Below are positions 13,771 to 23,600 of a stretch of 34,577 bases of DNA, in pieces. A program made the translations under genes and the position numbers. The DNA comes from a virus. The stretch spans positions 1-34,577 of the IMG/VR virus record IMGVR_UViG_3300022871_000058, one strand, 5' to 3'. The notes beneath the pieces are model-generated. The model was given only the letters and a program-made list of their open reading frames with translations, made no database searches and was not told the DNA's origin. Position 1 is the first letter of the stretch; every line of letters starts with the position of its first letter.

Positions 13771-14998
13771 TGTAAACTTAAATATGAAAGGCGGAACAGC
13801 AGGTGCTACTACTAGTACAAATAAGGTAGAAAAACAAGCTGAGAAACAAACATCCTTACTATCAAGCACATTAGGCAAATTAGCTGTAATAGCAGGTTCT
13901 ACAGCAATATTAGCTAAATCTTCTCCTGCATTTGCTGGAACACTTAAAATACTTGAAAAAACATTCATGTTAGTATTAAAACCATTGGGAGACTTTGTTA
14001 GTAGAATACTTAGACCTCTAGCATTAATGTTACTTAAATGGGTAGCTAATGCAAACAAAACATCTGCTAAAAATATAAGTAAGTCAAAAGAATTAGCAGA
14101 ATCAGGTAAACAGAAACTATCTGAGGGTAATGTGGGTGGTGCTGTTAGTAATTTTACTAGTGGAATTTTATTATGGTTACTAGGTACAATAGAAAAAATA
14201 CCGATAATTGGTGCAGTAGCAGCAATTGGTGATGGTATTGGTAAAATTATATCAGGATGGATTAATGATATAGAAAGTCCAACAGTAAAAGCATTAGTTA
14301 GAATGTTTACAGGATTATTCTTAGGTCCAATAGGTATGCTATTAGCTCTTTTAACTACAGATTTTAGTGCAATGGTAACTGAGTTCGGAACAAGTATATT
14401 AGAAGGATTTAGAACAGCATTAAATTGGATAGTAGATTTAGCTGACACAATACTTAATGATTGGTTAGGATACGAAATAGATTTTGATAAAGTAAAGGAT
14501 ACTATTAATTTATTCTTTGATAGTATAATAGAATGGTGGGAAGAATTTAGTTTCTTAAAATGGCTTAAAGAAATATTGGATGGATTAAAAACAGCGGTAG
14601 AAGACTTTTGGAAAAGTGCAGTAGATTGGTGGAATAACTGGAAACCTAAACAAATATTTGATATATTAAAAAATGCAGTAAATAATTGGATACGTGATTC
14701 AATATCACATCTATTGGGTGGTGGAAGTTCCTCAGAATCAGGTGCTGGGGCTAGAAGCGTAGAAGATGCAATAATATCACCTAATGGTAGTATTATCACT
14801 ACAGATCCAAAAGATTATTTAATAGCTACAAAGAATCCACAAGAATTAGTAGGTGGATCAGGAACAACTGTACAAACAATGAATATTAATGTAAGTGTAC
14901 AGGAAATTAATAGTGATATGCAAGTATCAAGATTAGCTGACAAGTTAATGGAAGAAGTAAATAGAAGATTATCATATAAAACATCAGGTGGTATATAA
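13757..14998 (+). CDS. Tape measure protein (short)
   Basis: It sets tail length. It encodes 413 residues, with long hydrophobic helices at about 43-100, 150-170 and 185-215, a Trp-rich amphipathic region (IIEWWEEFSFLKWLKE, DFWKSAVDWWNNWKP) around 255-300, and a C-terminus with DAIISPNGSIITTDPKDYL, which is a typical end of tape measures. It follows the frameshifted chaperone. At about 0.15 nm per residue this would predict a short tail of roughly 60 nm. Its stop overlaps the next ATG by one base. Confidence 0.88.
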   Translation: MAGIDVNLNMKGGTAGATTSTNKVEKQAEKQTSLLSSTLGKLAVIAGSTAILAKSSPAFAGTLKILEKTFMLVLKPLGDFVSRILRPLALMLLKWVANANKTSAKNISKSKELAESGKQKLSEGNVGGAVSNFTSGILLWLLGTIEKIPIIGAVAAIGDGIGKIISGWINDIESPTVKALVRMFTGLFLGPIGMLLALLTTDFSAMVTEFGTSILEGFRTALNWIVDLADTILNDWLGYEIDFDKVKDTINLFFDSIIEWWEEFSFLKWLKEILDGLKTAVEDFWKSAVDWWNNWKPKQIFDILKNAVNNWIRDSISHLLGGGSSSESGAGARSVEDAIISPNGSIITTDPKDYLIATKNPQELVGGSGTTVQTMNINVSVQEINSDMQVSRLADKLMEEVNRRLSYKTSGGI

Positions 14999-15378
14999 TG
15001 GGATCTTATACATTTAAAATTAATACAGTAACACAAGACTTAGGAACTGTTAAGTTATTACCTGGAAAGAGAATAACTAATAGCATAACAATACCTGGGT
15101 TCGGTGATGGTCAAGCGCCAGAGGTTATAGTATGGGGTAATTCATACAAACAATATTCATTTAACGGAAGATTTTGTGGTACAGAGTCTGAAATTAATAC
15201 ATTTATTAATAATATATCCAATGCTGAATCTAATAAAACACAATGTACATTACAAACAAGATTTAATTCTACACCTGTTAATTGTACAGTAGAAGGATTT
15301 GATGATATTGACAATGGTGGAGCTCCAGGATATGTTGATTACATATTAACTGTTAATGAAGGAAACTCTATAGTGTGA
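14998..15378 (+). CDS. Probable distal tail / baseplate protein
   Basis: It encodes 126 residues, beta-rich, including LPGKRITNSITIPGFGDGQAP and YSFNGRFCGTESEINTFINNI, the latter resembling the strand-helix part of baseplate proteins that close the tail tube. It lies immediately after the tape measure, coupled by a one-base overlap, and before the hub gene. Three cysteines are present but no metal motif. Role is inferred from position. Confidence 0.65.
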   Translation: MGSYTFKINTVTQDLGTVKLLPGKRITNSITIPGFGDGQAPEVIVWGNSYKQYSFNGRFCGTESEINTFINNISNAESNKTQCTLQTRFNSTPVNCTVEGFDDIDNGGAPGYVDYILTVNEGNSIV

Positions 15379-15382
15379 TTAT

Positions 15383-16936
15383 ATGGCTGTAACTAAACTA
15401 ACTAAAGTAGAAATACAATTCACTACAGGCGTGTGGACTGATATAACGACTGATTATAGACCTTCGTGGGTATATAAAGGTGAACTTAATAACACACCAG
15501 ACATAGCAACAGTTAGAGTAGTTAATACAATTAGAGATACTTACACATTAAAACAATGGTTACCTATAAGAATTTATGAAGGTTGGACTACATCTACAGA
15601 TAGATTAGTATTCAAAGGGGTAATTACCAGAATAACAGATCAAAAACCATATATTACAATAGATTGTGCTGATGAGATATATAAATTACTTAAGGCAAAG
15701 CGTGTTAGTGTTTATAATAAAAATACAGATCCACAGGCTGGAGTATTAAGTGCAATAGCAGAAGATTTAATGGATGAAGTAATAACTACTGATGTGGAAA
15801 ATTCAGGCACATTACTTACAGTTGACCAGTTTATAATATCTAATAAAACAAATGTATTAGAGAGAGTGAGTACATTAGCTAGTGCATTAGACTGGATTAT
15901 ACTATACGATCCAGAAGATGACAAAGCATATTTTGTATCTAGGGGATATTGGACTAATTTAAATGTATTAACAATAGAAACAGATACTACTCCTGTAAAA
16001 TGGGATGAAGATGCAACTAGATTGTATAATGATCTAACATTTATAGGTGGTACAACTTCAGCCGAAGGTGTAGAAGAAACATTTAATGGTGATGGCGCAG
16101 AAACTACATTTACTACAGATAAAACACCGTCAGACACTGTAATAGTATCAGTAGGTGGAACTAAACAAACTAGAGGAACACCTGATGTAACTCCAGAATC
16201 AGATTATGATTATTCAATTAATAAAGCTAATAAACAAATTATATTTAATGCAACAAGCATACCAGCAGTTGGTGTTGGTAATGTAAGCATAACTATTTCT
16301 TCACAGATACCTCCTATAATACATTTAGAGAACGCATCAAGTATTGCAGACTATAATATAGGAACAGATTCAGACGGTAACTTGGTTGGAATAAAAGAAG
16401 TAATAGTTAAGGAAGACATATCTTCAAATGATGATGCTTTAGTATATGCACAAAATTTATTAGCTGTGGCTTCAGTTCCATTTTTAAGTACTACAGCACA
16501 ATTAACTGCAACTTCTGACAAGTATAATAATTATAAATTAGGTGAATTAATACCTGTTACCGATTCTTCTTATGGTATAACTGAAAGAGATTTTTTAATT
16601 ACTGAAATAGAAAGACAATATCCAGGTACTGGTGCTAAATTAACATTAGGTGATAAGGCTTACAGATTAGGACAAATAGAAACTAATTTACAAGATAGAA
16701 TTAGTAGATTAGAAAACCAATTATCAGGCGACTATGATATACTTGCTGACTTTAGAAGTGCAACAGCTGAGATGACATTGTTTGCTAAACACATTACAGT
16801 AACTAAATATACTATAGTTCCAGATGTATTCCGTTGGGATCATCCAGATTATGGTAATTGGGATGAGAACGATTGGGCCGCTGATTCAGGTGACGAAGGA
16901 ACACCTACAGTTATTGACGATGAGGATTATGAGTGA
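15383..16936 (+). CDS. Baseplate hub / tail-tip protein
   Basis: It encodes 517 residues. The first 200 (SWVYKGELNNTPDIATVRVVN, LPIRIYEGW...FKGVITRI, YITIDCADEIYKLL) match hub proteins of the gpD/gp27 type that thread the tube tip. Residues about 228-310 form an inserted beta module (ETFNGDGAETTFTTDKTP...V.VGG...DYDYS), a type often found in tail proteins. The C-terminus after the short coiled coil (DRISRLENQLS) carries acidic, Trp-containing sequence. It is followed by adhesin-like genes. Confidence 0.75.
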   Translation: MAVTKLTKVEIQFTTGVWTDITTDYRPSWVYKGELNNTPDIATVRVVNTIRDTYTLKQWLPIRIYEGWTTSTDRLVFKGVITRITDQKPYITIDCADEIYKLLKAKRVSVYNKNTDPQAGVLSAIAEDLMDEVITTDVENSGTLLTVDQFIISNKTNVLERVSTLASALDWIILYDPEDDKAYFVSRGYWTNLNVLTIETDTTPVKWDEDATRLYNDLTFIGGTTSAEGVEETFNGDGAETTFTTDKTPSDTVIVSVGGTKQTRGTPDVTPESDYDYSINKANKQIIFNATSIPAVGVGNVSITISSQIPPIIHLENASSIADYNIGTDSDGNLVGIKEVIVKEDISSNDDALVYAQNLLAVASVPFLSTTAQLTATSDKYNNYKLGELIPVTDSSYGITERDFLITEIERQYPGTGAKLTLGDKAYRLGQIETNLQDRISRLENQLSGDYDILADFRSATAEMTLFAKHITVTKYTIVPDVFRWDHPDYGNWDENDWAADSGDEGTPTVIDDEDYE

Positions 16937-16941
16937 TTATT

Positions 16942-17823
16942 ATGGTTAGTGCAAGAATTACAACACAAGGAAAAAATATAGCAATGGATAGATTATATAA
17001 CGGTGGAACATATAGTCAAATATTATATTACCAATTAGGAATGTGCGCTAAGTTACCAGCAATAACAGATACCAAAGTTTATAGTCCAGTTCCAGTAGAT
17101 GATTCTAATGCTGTAATAATAGACTCCTGCGACGCAACAACAGGTTGGGCAGCGAGTGGTGATGGAACAAGTGTTGTATTAGATACTACAGCAGGTAATA
17201 GATTAGAAGGAACAGGTGCTTTAGATTTAAGAGCTACACATTCAACTGGTACTGCAACTTATACTAAAACAGTATCAAGCTTTGATGGTTCTACAGATTA
17301 TTTCTTTTTAGCATTTTATATTCAAGACTTAGCACAAATAACAGCAGGAGCATCAGCTATAACAATAGATTTAGGAACTGGTGGATTTACAAATTATAAT
17401 ACTTATAATTTTAATAAAGATCAATTACAGATAGGATGGAATGCTATAGTGTGTAATGTAGATAGTCCAGACGCTACAGCAGGAACTGGAGCAGTAGAGT
17501 CTACAATTGATAGGGTTAGAGTAAATATTACAATAGCAAGTAGTTTAGCAACAGATGATATGATTATGGATTGGATACATACTTATCCAATATCAGATAC
17601 TTATGTTAGTTGGGATTCAGGTTATCCTACATTTAACGAAACTAACAAAACTGGAACGGTAAGATTTAGTATAACTACAACGGACTCAGATACTTATATT
17701 ATTAGAGAGTCGGGGTTATGGGATAGTACAAAGGTTTATCTATACAGACGCGATACATTCACTAGCATAAGTAAAGATACAAATATAACAGTAACATGGG
17801 ATTTAACAGATAAAATTAATTAG
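16942..17823 (+). CDS. Tail-tip beta-sandwich protein, possible receptor-binding
   Basis: It encodes 293 residues from ATG 16942, behind GAGTGATTATT; an upstream in-frame GTG is within that SD. Residues about 55-215 (DSCDATTGWAASGDGTS...GTGALDLRATHSTG...DDMIMDWIHTYP) have the pattern of concanavalin/carbohydrate-binding jelly rolls. The N-terminus (ARITTQGKNIAMDRLYNGGTYS) and C-terminus look like tail adhesin attachment parts. Probably displays a sugar- or surface-binding domain. Assignment is by fold impression. Confidence 0.65.
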   Translation: MVSARITTQGKNIAMDRLYNGGTYSQILYYQLGMCAKLPAITDTKVYSPVPVDDSNAVIIDSCDATTGWAASGDGTSVVLDTTAGNRLEGTGALDLRATHSTGTATYTKTVSSFDGSTDYFFLAFYIQDLAQITAGASAITIDLGTGGFTNYNTYNFNKDQLQIGWNAIVCNVDSPDATAGTGAVESTIDRVRVNITIASSLATDDMIMDWIHTYPISDTYVSWDSGYPTFNETNKTGTVRFSITTTDSDTYIIRESGLWDSTKVYLYRRDTFTSISKDTNITVTWDLTDKIN

Positions 17824-17831
17824 GTGATATG

Positions 17832-18821
17832 ATGGCTTTTACAAAATTTTCAAGTGGAACACCAGCAAAGAGCAGCGAGGTTAATGCAAACTATGGTGAA
17901 GTAATGAAACTGGCGTGTGATAATGCATTGCTCAATACAACTACTATAGATGTTGAGGGGATTATTGATTCTCCTTTTGAGATAGTAGACTTGTTCACTG
18001 ATGTTAACGGCAGCAATAACACTGTTGACACTGGTGTTACAACTGCAGACTATTGGATAGAAGATAATTATTATAGATGTGATGGAAGTTCTTCAGAGGT
18101 TACAGAACCAAGTTTTGAGACTGTTGCTACTTGGACATATTCTGAAGTAGGTGGTGCGAGAGTAGCAGGATCTGTTAATGGAACATGGTCTACTAAGGGA
18201 AGTAATTCATACAGAATTGTATTCAGTAATGGTGAGGATGGTGACTATGGACAATTACTGCAATCTGTAGATTTTACAAATATAGATACTTTACATATAG
18301 ATTATAATATAGGTAGCGCAGGAGTTACTGAAAGAGCATTGTTTAAAGTTATAGTAGATGCAGCAGAGGAGTTTTCAAAATCAGGTGGTGTTTCAGGTGA
18401 TATCGGAACTGCTGATGTTGATGTATCAGCATATACTGGATCACATAATTTAATATTAAGAATGATATCATCTAATGATGGCGTTGGTTCGCTTGGTGCA
18501 ACATGTTATTTTGATAATATAGTTACAGAATATTCAGACTCTATGATACAATCAGTTAATAGAACAGTTACCACAGGGAAGAATTATGCTTATGTTAGAC
18601 CTAGATTACAAGAAACCCTACCTAGTGGTACAGCACTAATGGCAGAGATTAGTCTTAATGCTGGTACTGCATGGTCAGCAGAACAGGATATTAATGAAGT
18701 ATTTGATATATCTGGATTAACAGACACTGGAGACTTAAGAGTTAGAATGCAAATGGATACTGATAGTGGTAATACACTAACTCCAAAAATATTAGGTTGG
18801 TCAGTAGTATTGTTTGATTAG
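17832..18821 (+). CDS. Tail fibre-like adhesin with beta-sandwich domain
   Basis: It encodes 329 residues. Of the tandem ATG codons at 17829 and 17832, the second leaves 3 nt after AGGTGAT and is preferred. The N-terminus (FTKFSSGTPAKSSEVNANYGEVM) is a common tail-fibre attachment start. Residues about 95-235 are a jelly-roll domain (WTYSEVGGARVAGSVNGTWSTKGSNSYRI...DNIVTEY), related in pattern to the neighbouring protein. No enzymatic motif. Likely a host-surface binding protein. Confidence 0.65.
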   Translation: MAFTKFSSGTPAKSSEVNANYGEVMKLACDNALLNTTTIDVEGIIDSPFEIVDLFTDVNGSNNTVDTGVTTADYWIEDNYYRCDGSSSEVTEPSFETVATWTYSEVGGARVAGSVNGTWSTKGSNSYRIVFSNGEDGDYGQLLQSVDFTNIDTLHIDYNIGSAGVTERALFKVIVDAAEEFSKSGGVSGDIGTADVDVSAYTGSHNLILRMISSNDGVGSLGATCYFDNIVTEYSDSMIQSVNRTVTTGKNYAYVRPRLQETLPSGTALMAEISLNAGTAWSAEQDINEVFDISGLTDTGDLRVRMQMDTDSGNTLTPKILGWSVVLFD

Positions 18822-18829
18822 GTGATTGA

Positions 18830-19660
18830 ATGGATTTATTAATAAAGTTACAAGAGTGGCTTTGTCCTAAGTGTAAATATAAAGAATATGAAGATATTAT
18901 ATTATATAAAAATTCAGAGATAGATCGTAAAGACAACGCGCTTAAAAGAGATAGTGTGTTAATAGCTGATCTTAGAAGTTTAATAAGAGAGCAAAAGGAC
19001 GATATACTTGTTAGAAATCTTATAATAAATAAATTAGAAGATATGCAAATGCCGCAAGAAGAACTAGAAGGATACCTTAATAATAAACACCCTAAAATAG
19101 AGAAATTATATCTAAGACACGAAACAGACCAAGACTACAAAATAGATGTAAGAAATTATATCATGCCTTACGATTCACAAATACCTACAGTAGAAGGAAA
19201 CACATTTGATGAGATAGCTTATAATTCACTATTATGGGTAATAAAAAATATTAAATATAGAACAGATAAAAAAGAGTTCGGAGAAACAGAATACTGGGCA
19301 TATTCGTATCAAACGATTAAACACGGAAAAGACGACTGTGATGGTGGAAGTATCCTAATGTATAACATAATGTTAAAGAGTGGAATACCATACTATAAAA
19401 TGCGTATTAATTGCGGTATGGTTAGAGGAGGAGGCCACGCGTACTTGTCCTACTGTCGTGACACTGATAAACAGTGGGTTGTATTAGATTGGTGCTATGC
19501 TCCTAATAAAATTAAAATTAAAGATAGACTAACACATAAAGAAGAACGTAATTATATAGATAAAAATAAAAACTATAATATTTGGTTTTCATTTAATCAA
19601 AAATACATATTTGGTAGGATTGAAAACAAAGAAGAATTAGATAACATATTTATAGTTTAA
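18830..19660 (+). CDS. Transglutaminase-like cysteine peptidase of the tail module
   Basis: It encodes 276 residues. Residues 12-15 are CPKC, followed by a coiled coil (about 20-75). The C-terminal domain (about 125-225) carries a Cys-His-Asp triad in transglutaminase order: KDDCDGG (C170), GGGHAYLSY (H203) and VVLDWCY (D220). Pseudomurein endoisopeptidases of methanogen viruses use this fold, so cell-envelope cutting at entry or exit is a reasonable role. It is the last gene before a new promoter. Catalytic residues are visible; the substrate is unknown. Confidence 0.78.
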   Translation: MDLLIKLQEWLCPKCKYKEYEDIILYKNSEIDRKDNALKRDSVLIADLRSLIREQKDDILVRNLIINKLEDMQMPQEELEGYLNNKHPKIEKLYLRHETDQDYKIDVRNYIMPYDSQIPTVEGNTFDEIAYNSLLWVIKNIKYRTDKKEFGETEYWAYSYQTIKHGKDDCDGGSILMYNIMLKSGIPYYKMRINCGMVRGGGHAYLSYCRDTDKQWVVLDWCYAPNKIKIKDRLTHKEERNYIDKNKNYNIWFSFNQKYIFGRIENKEELDNIFIV

Positions 19661-19699
19661 GGCGAAGCTTTATAAACTCTTAAAACTTCTATCTGTTAG
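19661..19699 (+). promoter_or_regulatory. Late-type promoter of the fibre operon
   Basis: GGCGAAGC then TTTATAAAC (19669-19677), followed by TTAAAACTTCTATCTGTTAGTATAT. It is the best match to the shared promoter pattern also found at 6681 and 11516. Confidence 0.65.
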
Positions 19700-19702
19700 T
19701 AT

Positions 19703-19754
19703 ATGATTTTTTTAATCATGACCGACTCGGAGGCGCGTTACAGTTCTCCGCGGT
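19703..19754 (+). promoter_or_regulatory. Structured leader: two tandem hairpins before the gene at 19784
   Basis: First hairpin ATGATT (19703-19708) / AATCAT (19714-19719) with a T5 loop. Second hairpin ACCG (19721-19724) plus CGGAG (19728-19732) pair with CTCCG (19746-19750) and CGGT (19751-19754); ACT bulges and the loop is GCGCGTTACAGTT. The second is conspicuously GC-rich for this genome and sits 30 bp before ATG 19784, in the predicted leader. It may protect the mRNA or control translation. Confidence 0.55.
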
Positions 19755-19783
19755 ATAGAAGTTAGGAAAAAGAGGTGTAGCAA

Positions 19784-20548
19784 ATGGCTATAGACTATAA
19801 TGATGCAAGAACAAATAAAAAATTTAAATATGGTGGCAATGGTGTCGCTGTTAATAGCAAACAAGTTGGAGTTATGGCAGCAGGTTATAATTCTACAGAT
19901 GGAAAAGCTTATTATTTACCAATTAAAGACGGATTATTACAAACATCTAATTCAGGAGACCTTAATGTTGATTCTACTTCAGTATCTACTGAAGGATTAA
20001 CAGGTAAAGTTTCGGGAGCAGATTTTACAACTGCATATTTAGCAGGAACTACTATTACAGTGGCTAGTTTACCATCATATCACGCTACATTTTTAGGTGA
20101 TGATATTGTTACTATTGTTCAAATAGATAATACAGGTGCAGTGGTACAAACTTACAGTAGGGACGACGCAGTAATGACTGTGGCAGCTAATGTAATTACA
20201 GTAACAGGCGCAGTATTTGCAGCTACAGATACATTTGTAATTTATACTAATATTAATAGAATGACATCAGAGGAAACACCAACTACTTTAACTGACGCAA
20301 CTAAATCAGTAACTACAGCAGGAACAGCTGAAGCATTAGGTGCAAGTACAGGTATATCAAGTGTTTCAATTAAAGCAAATGCCGCAAATACAGGAAATAT
20401 TTATGTAGGTGGTAGTGGAACAAGTTCAGCTACAGGTAAAACTTTAGCAGCAAACGATTCATGTGATATAACTATTGCAAATTTGGCAACGGTGTTTATT
20501 GATTCAGACGTTGATGGAGAAGGAGTAGGATTTATTTACTTCAGTTAA
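19784..20548 (+). CDS. Beta-rich virion protein, likely fibre or decoration component
   Basis: It encodes 254 residues and has its own strong promoter, so it is probably made in quantity. The N-terminal 60 residues (FKYGGNGVAVNSKQVGVMAAG) are followed by about 100 residues of alternating Thr/Val strands. The last 80 (TDATKSVTTAGTAEALG...GNIYVGGSGTSSATGKTL...DIDSDVDGEGVGFIYFS-like) match a small beta-sandwich often seen at the ends of phage virion proteins. No cysteine clusters. Function not specifically recognised. Confidence 0.68.
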   Translation: MAIDYNDARTNKKFKYGGNGVAVNSKQVGVMAAGYNSTDGKAYYLPIKDGLLQTSNSGDLNVDSTSVSTEGLTGKVSGADFTTAYLAGTTITVASLPSYHATFLGDDIVTIVQIDNTGAVVQTYSRDDAVMTVAANVITVTGAVFAATDTFVIYTNINRMTSEETPTTLTDATKSVTTAGTAEALGASTGISSVSIKANAANTGNIYVGGSGTSSATGKTLAANDSCDITIANLATVFIDSDVDGEGVGFIYFS

Positions 20549-20584
20549 ATAACCTAATCGGTTATACGGTTTAATTCCGGTTAT
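20549..20584 (+). repeat. Hairpin and GGTTAT repeats before the long fibre gene
   Basis: ATAACC (20549-20554) and GGTTAT (20560-20565) form a 6-bp hairpin; GGTTAT recurs at 20579-20584 and could pair alternatively. It lies between the stop of the 254-residue gene and the fibre start, and may cause partial termination or stabilise the 3' end. Confidence 0.4.
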
Positions 20585-20612
20585 TGATAAATTTATACGA
20601 TAGGTGATTAAA

Positions 20613-23600
20613 ATGGGAAATGTAAAAACAAACTTATGGCCACCTTTTAAAAGGTCAGGCACAAAAATTACACAAAGAACTGCTGGTGATGTATTTGAGT
20701 TAACTGGAAGTACGGACGATGGTAGTACAGATTTTATTTTAGGTAAAGATAAAAATGGTGTTGAAACATTTTCTATTGATACTAATGGTGCGGCTGTATT
20801 TACGTCAATAAGTGGTGCAACATCAATATTTACAGATACAATTTTCTTAGCTGATGGAACAGCTGCTAGTCCATCTATGGCGTGGACTAATTTTCCAACA
20901 ACTGGTCTTTATAATAATGGTGGAAACCAAATAGCATTCGCAGCAGATGGTCAATTAGTTGCATATTTTACTTCAGGTGATGCTAGGTTTAAAAAGATAG
21001 TAACATTCAATGGAGGAATACCTCTATATATTGAAGGTCAAGAGACCGATACTTCTGACGCTGTTATTGCAAGAATAGGGAACTCAACAGAATTAACTAC
21101 AACTGGTAGTAGATTACTAGAACTTTATAATAATAATGTATATACAGATGCGTATCTTAAAGCTTATGTAGACTACAAAGGCGGGTTTATTGGATCTAAT
21201 TTTGACACTCGTAACGATGATGCAACTGGTTCGGAATGTTTAAATGAGACAGATTTCGCTACTTCTACTGATTGGACTGAAGCGGGTGATTTTACTATTG
21301 CTTCTGGTTATGCTGAATATAATTGGACTACTGGTGCAGATTCAACAATTACTCAAGCTACAGGTGATTTGGCAATAGCATTAAAAGCAAGTAAATGGTA
21401 TGTGTTTGAATATGATATTACTTATACAAATTCACAAGTTAATAACATAAAAGCAACATTACCTGCATCTGTATCTACTGAAGTTAAAACATTAACTGTT
21501 AATACAATAGGAACAGGTCGTAAGGTTTATTTTAAAACATTACATATACCTGGTGATTTTGTAATTAAGGTTGAAGACTTAGGCGTAACTGTTGATGCTG
21601 TATTTAGAATGGATAATGTAAGTGTTAAAGAAGCATTGGGCGGAGATATGAATGCTGCTAATGTAATTGTGAGAGATGAATTAAATGCTGTAACTATAAC
21701 AGATGGTTCATTAATTATATCTGATGGCAAAATAGTATCGTCTACTACTGTATCCGATGGAGAGAAAGCGGTTGAGTTTGCAATAACTTCTAATGGATTG
21801 GGTGCTGATGAGATAGCATACGGTGATTATAAAACTATTATTACTGATGCTAGTGATGACGCGTCCTCATTAATATTCGGGGATTATTATAACTTAGATA
21901 AAACAGCTGGTGGTAGTGCATTCAATGTAGGTGTTGTATTTACTGGTGATGACTGGGATCAATGTGTAACCTCTCTTAACCAACAGCTAACTATAAGTAG
22001 TATAACCACAGTTTCAGGAAACGGGGACGACATAAAAATGGAGACTGCCGATGCTGATACTTCGGGATCTGGTGGTAATTTTTATATTAGTCTAGGTGAC
22101 GCTGCAACAAGTGGAACTGGTGGAAGTTTGTATATTAAACCAGGAACTGGCATATCATTAGGTGATGGAAACATTGTTGCTTGTTGGGATACAACAGGAA
22201 GTTCAGCAATAGGTAATTTATTTGTGGGTACTAATACTCCTGGCGATTCAAGATTTATCAGTTCTGCAAGTACTAATGACGGAACAACTTACGCAGGGTT
22301 ATTCCAAGATTCAGATTTCGCTAATGTAGTAACGATTAATAGTAATGGTGATGTAGTTATATCTGGTGACTTAACTGTTAATGGAACTACTACTACTATT
22401 GATACTACAACTTTATTAGTAGAAGATAAAAACATAGAAATTGGTGTAGTTGGAACACCTAGTGATACAACCGCCGATGGTGGTGGAATTACACTAAAAG
22501 GTGCAACAGATAAAACAATAATATGGGATAACACTAATGATAATTGGACTTCTAATCAACATTGGAATCTAGAAACAGGATTAGATTATAAGATTAATAA
22601 TGTAAGTGTTCTTAATGCAACTACCTTAGGAAGCTCAGTAGTTAATTCAAGCTTAACAAGTGTGGGCACATTAGGAAGCTTGGCTGTAACCAATGGTATA
22701 ACAGCGAAGAACTTAACTCTTACAAGTACGTTAACTAGCGAAGATTACTTACTTAGTAATACAGGAACATCTTCTGGACTAGGTGCTGACGAGATGGCTT
22801 ATATTAATAAGTATAAAATAGTAACAGCAGCTGGTGATGATGATTCTTCAATGATGTTCGGTAGTTATTACGAATTAGACCAAACAGCTGGTGGTAGTGC
22901 AGTTAATGTAGGTATTGTATTTACTGGCGATACTTGGGATAATTCTATTGTAGCTTTAGATCAAGATTTAAATATAGCAACAGTAACAATGTCTTCTGGT
23001 AACGCTAATGCTATTGTATTAGAAGCAGCAGATGCAGATGATACAGGCAACGGTGGAAATGTAAATATTAAACTAGGTGCTGCTGATACTCAAGGAGACG
23101 GTGGAAACTTATACATTGAAACAAATGCAGGTGCTGGAACAGGTGTATCTAGTAGTGTTATATCTAATTGGAATTTAGGTGATAGTGCTGCTTATGGTAG
23201 TTTCTATATAGGTAAGAATGGTGGTGACGGAACAAGCAGATTATTCGTTGCTGGAACTACTAACGATGGAACTACTGATATAATTAATTTAATGGATAGT
23301 GATTATAGCTCAGTTCACACAGTAGACACTAATGGTCGTGGATATTTCGCAAGTCAAGTTAAAATTGGCGGAGATTCAACTTTCGGTAATGAATTATTTC
23401 ATATAGCTTCTGAAACAGATGCAGATATGATTTTGGAACATGTCAAAGATGACGGTAACCCTTTATTTATATTTGATAGAGCAAAAGGAGATTTAACAAC
23501 TAAAGCAATAGTAGGTGATGGCACTATTATTGGCTCTGTTGTAGCGCATGGATATGATGGCGTTGCTTATAGAGATGCAGCCAATATTAGATTTGAGGTA

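Noticed and set aside
13753-14799. Long open frame of 348 codons on the minus strand
   Set aside because: It lies wholly opposite the tape measure gene; it has no Shine-Dalgarno and its residues are the usual antisense mix for AT-rich coding DNA.
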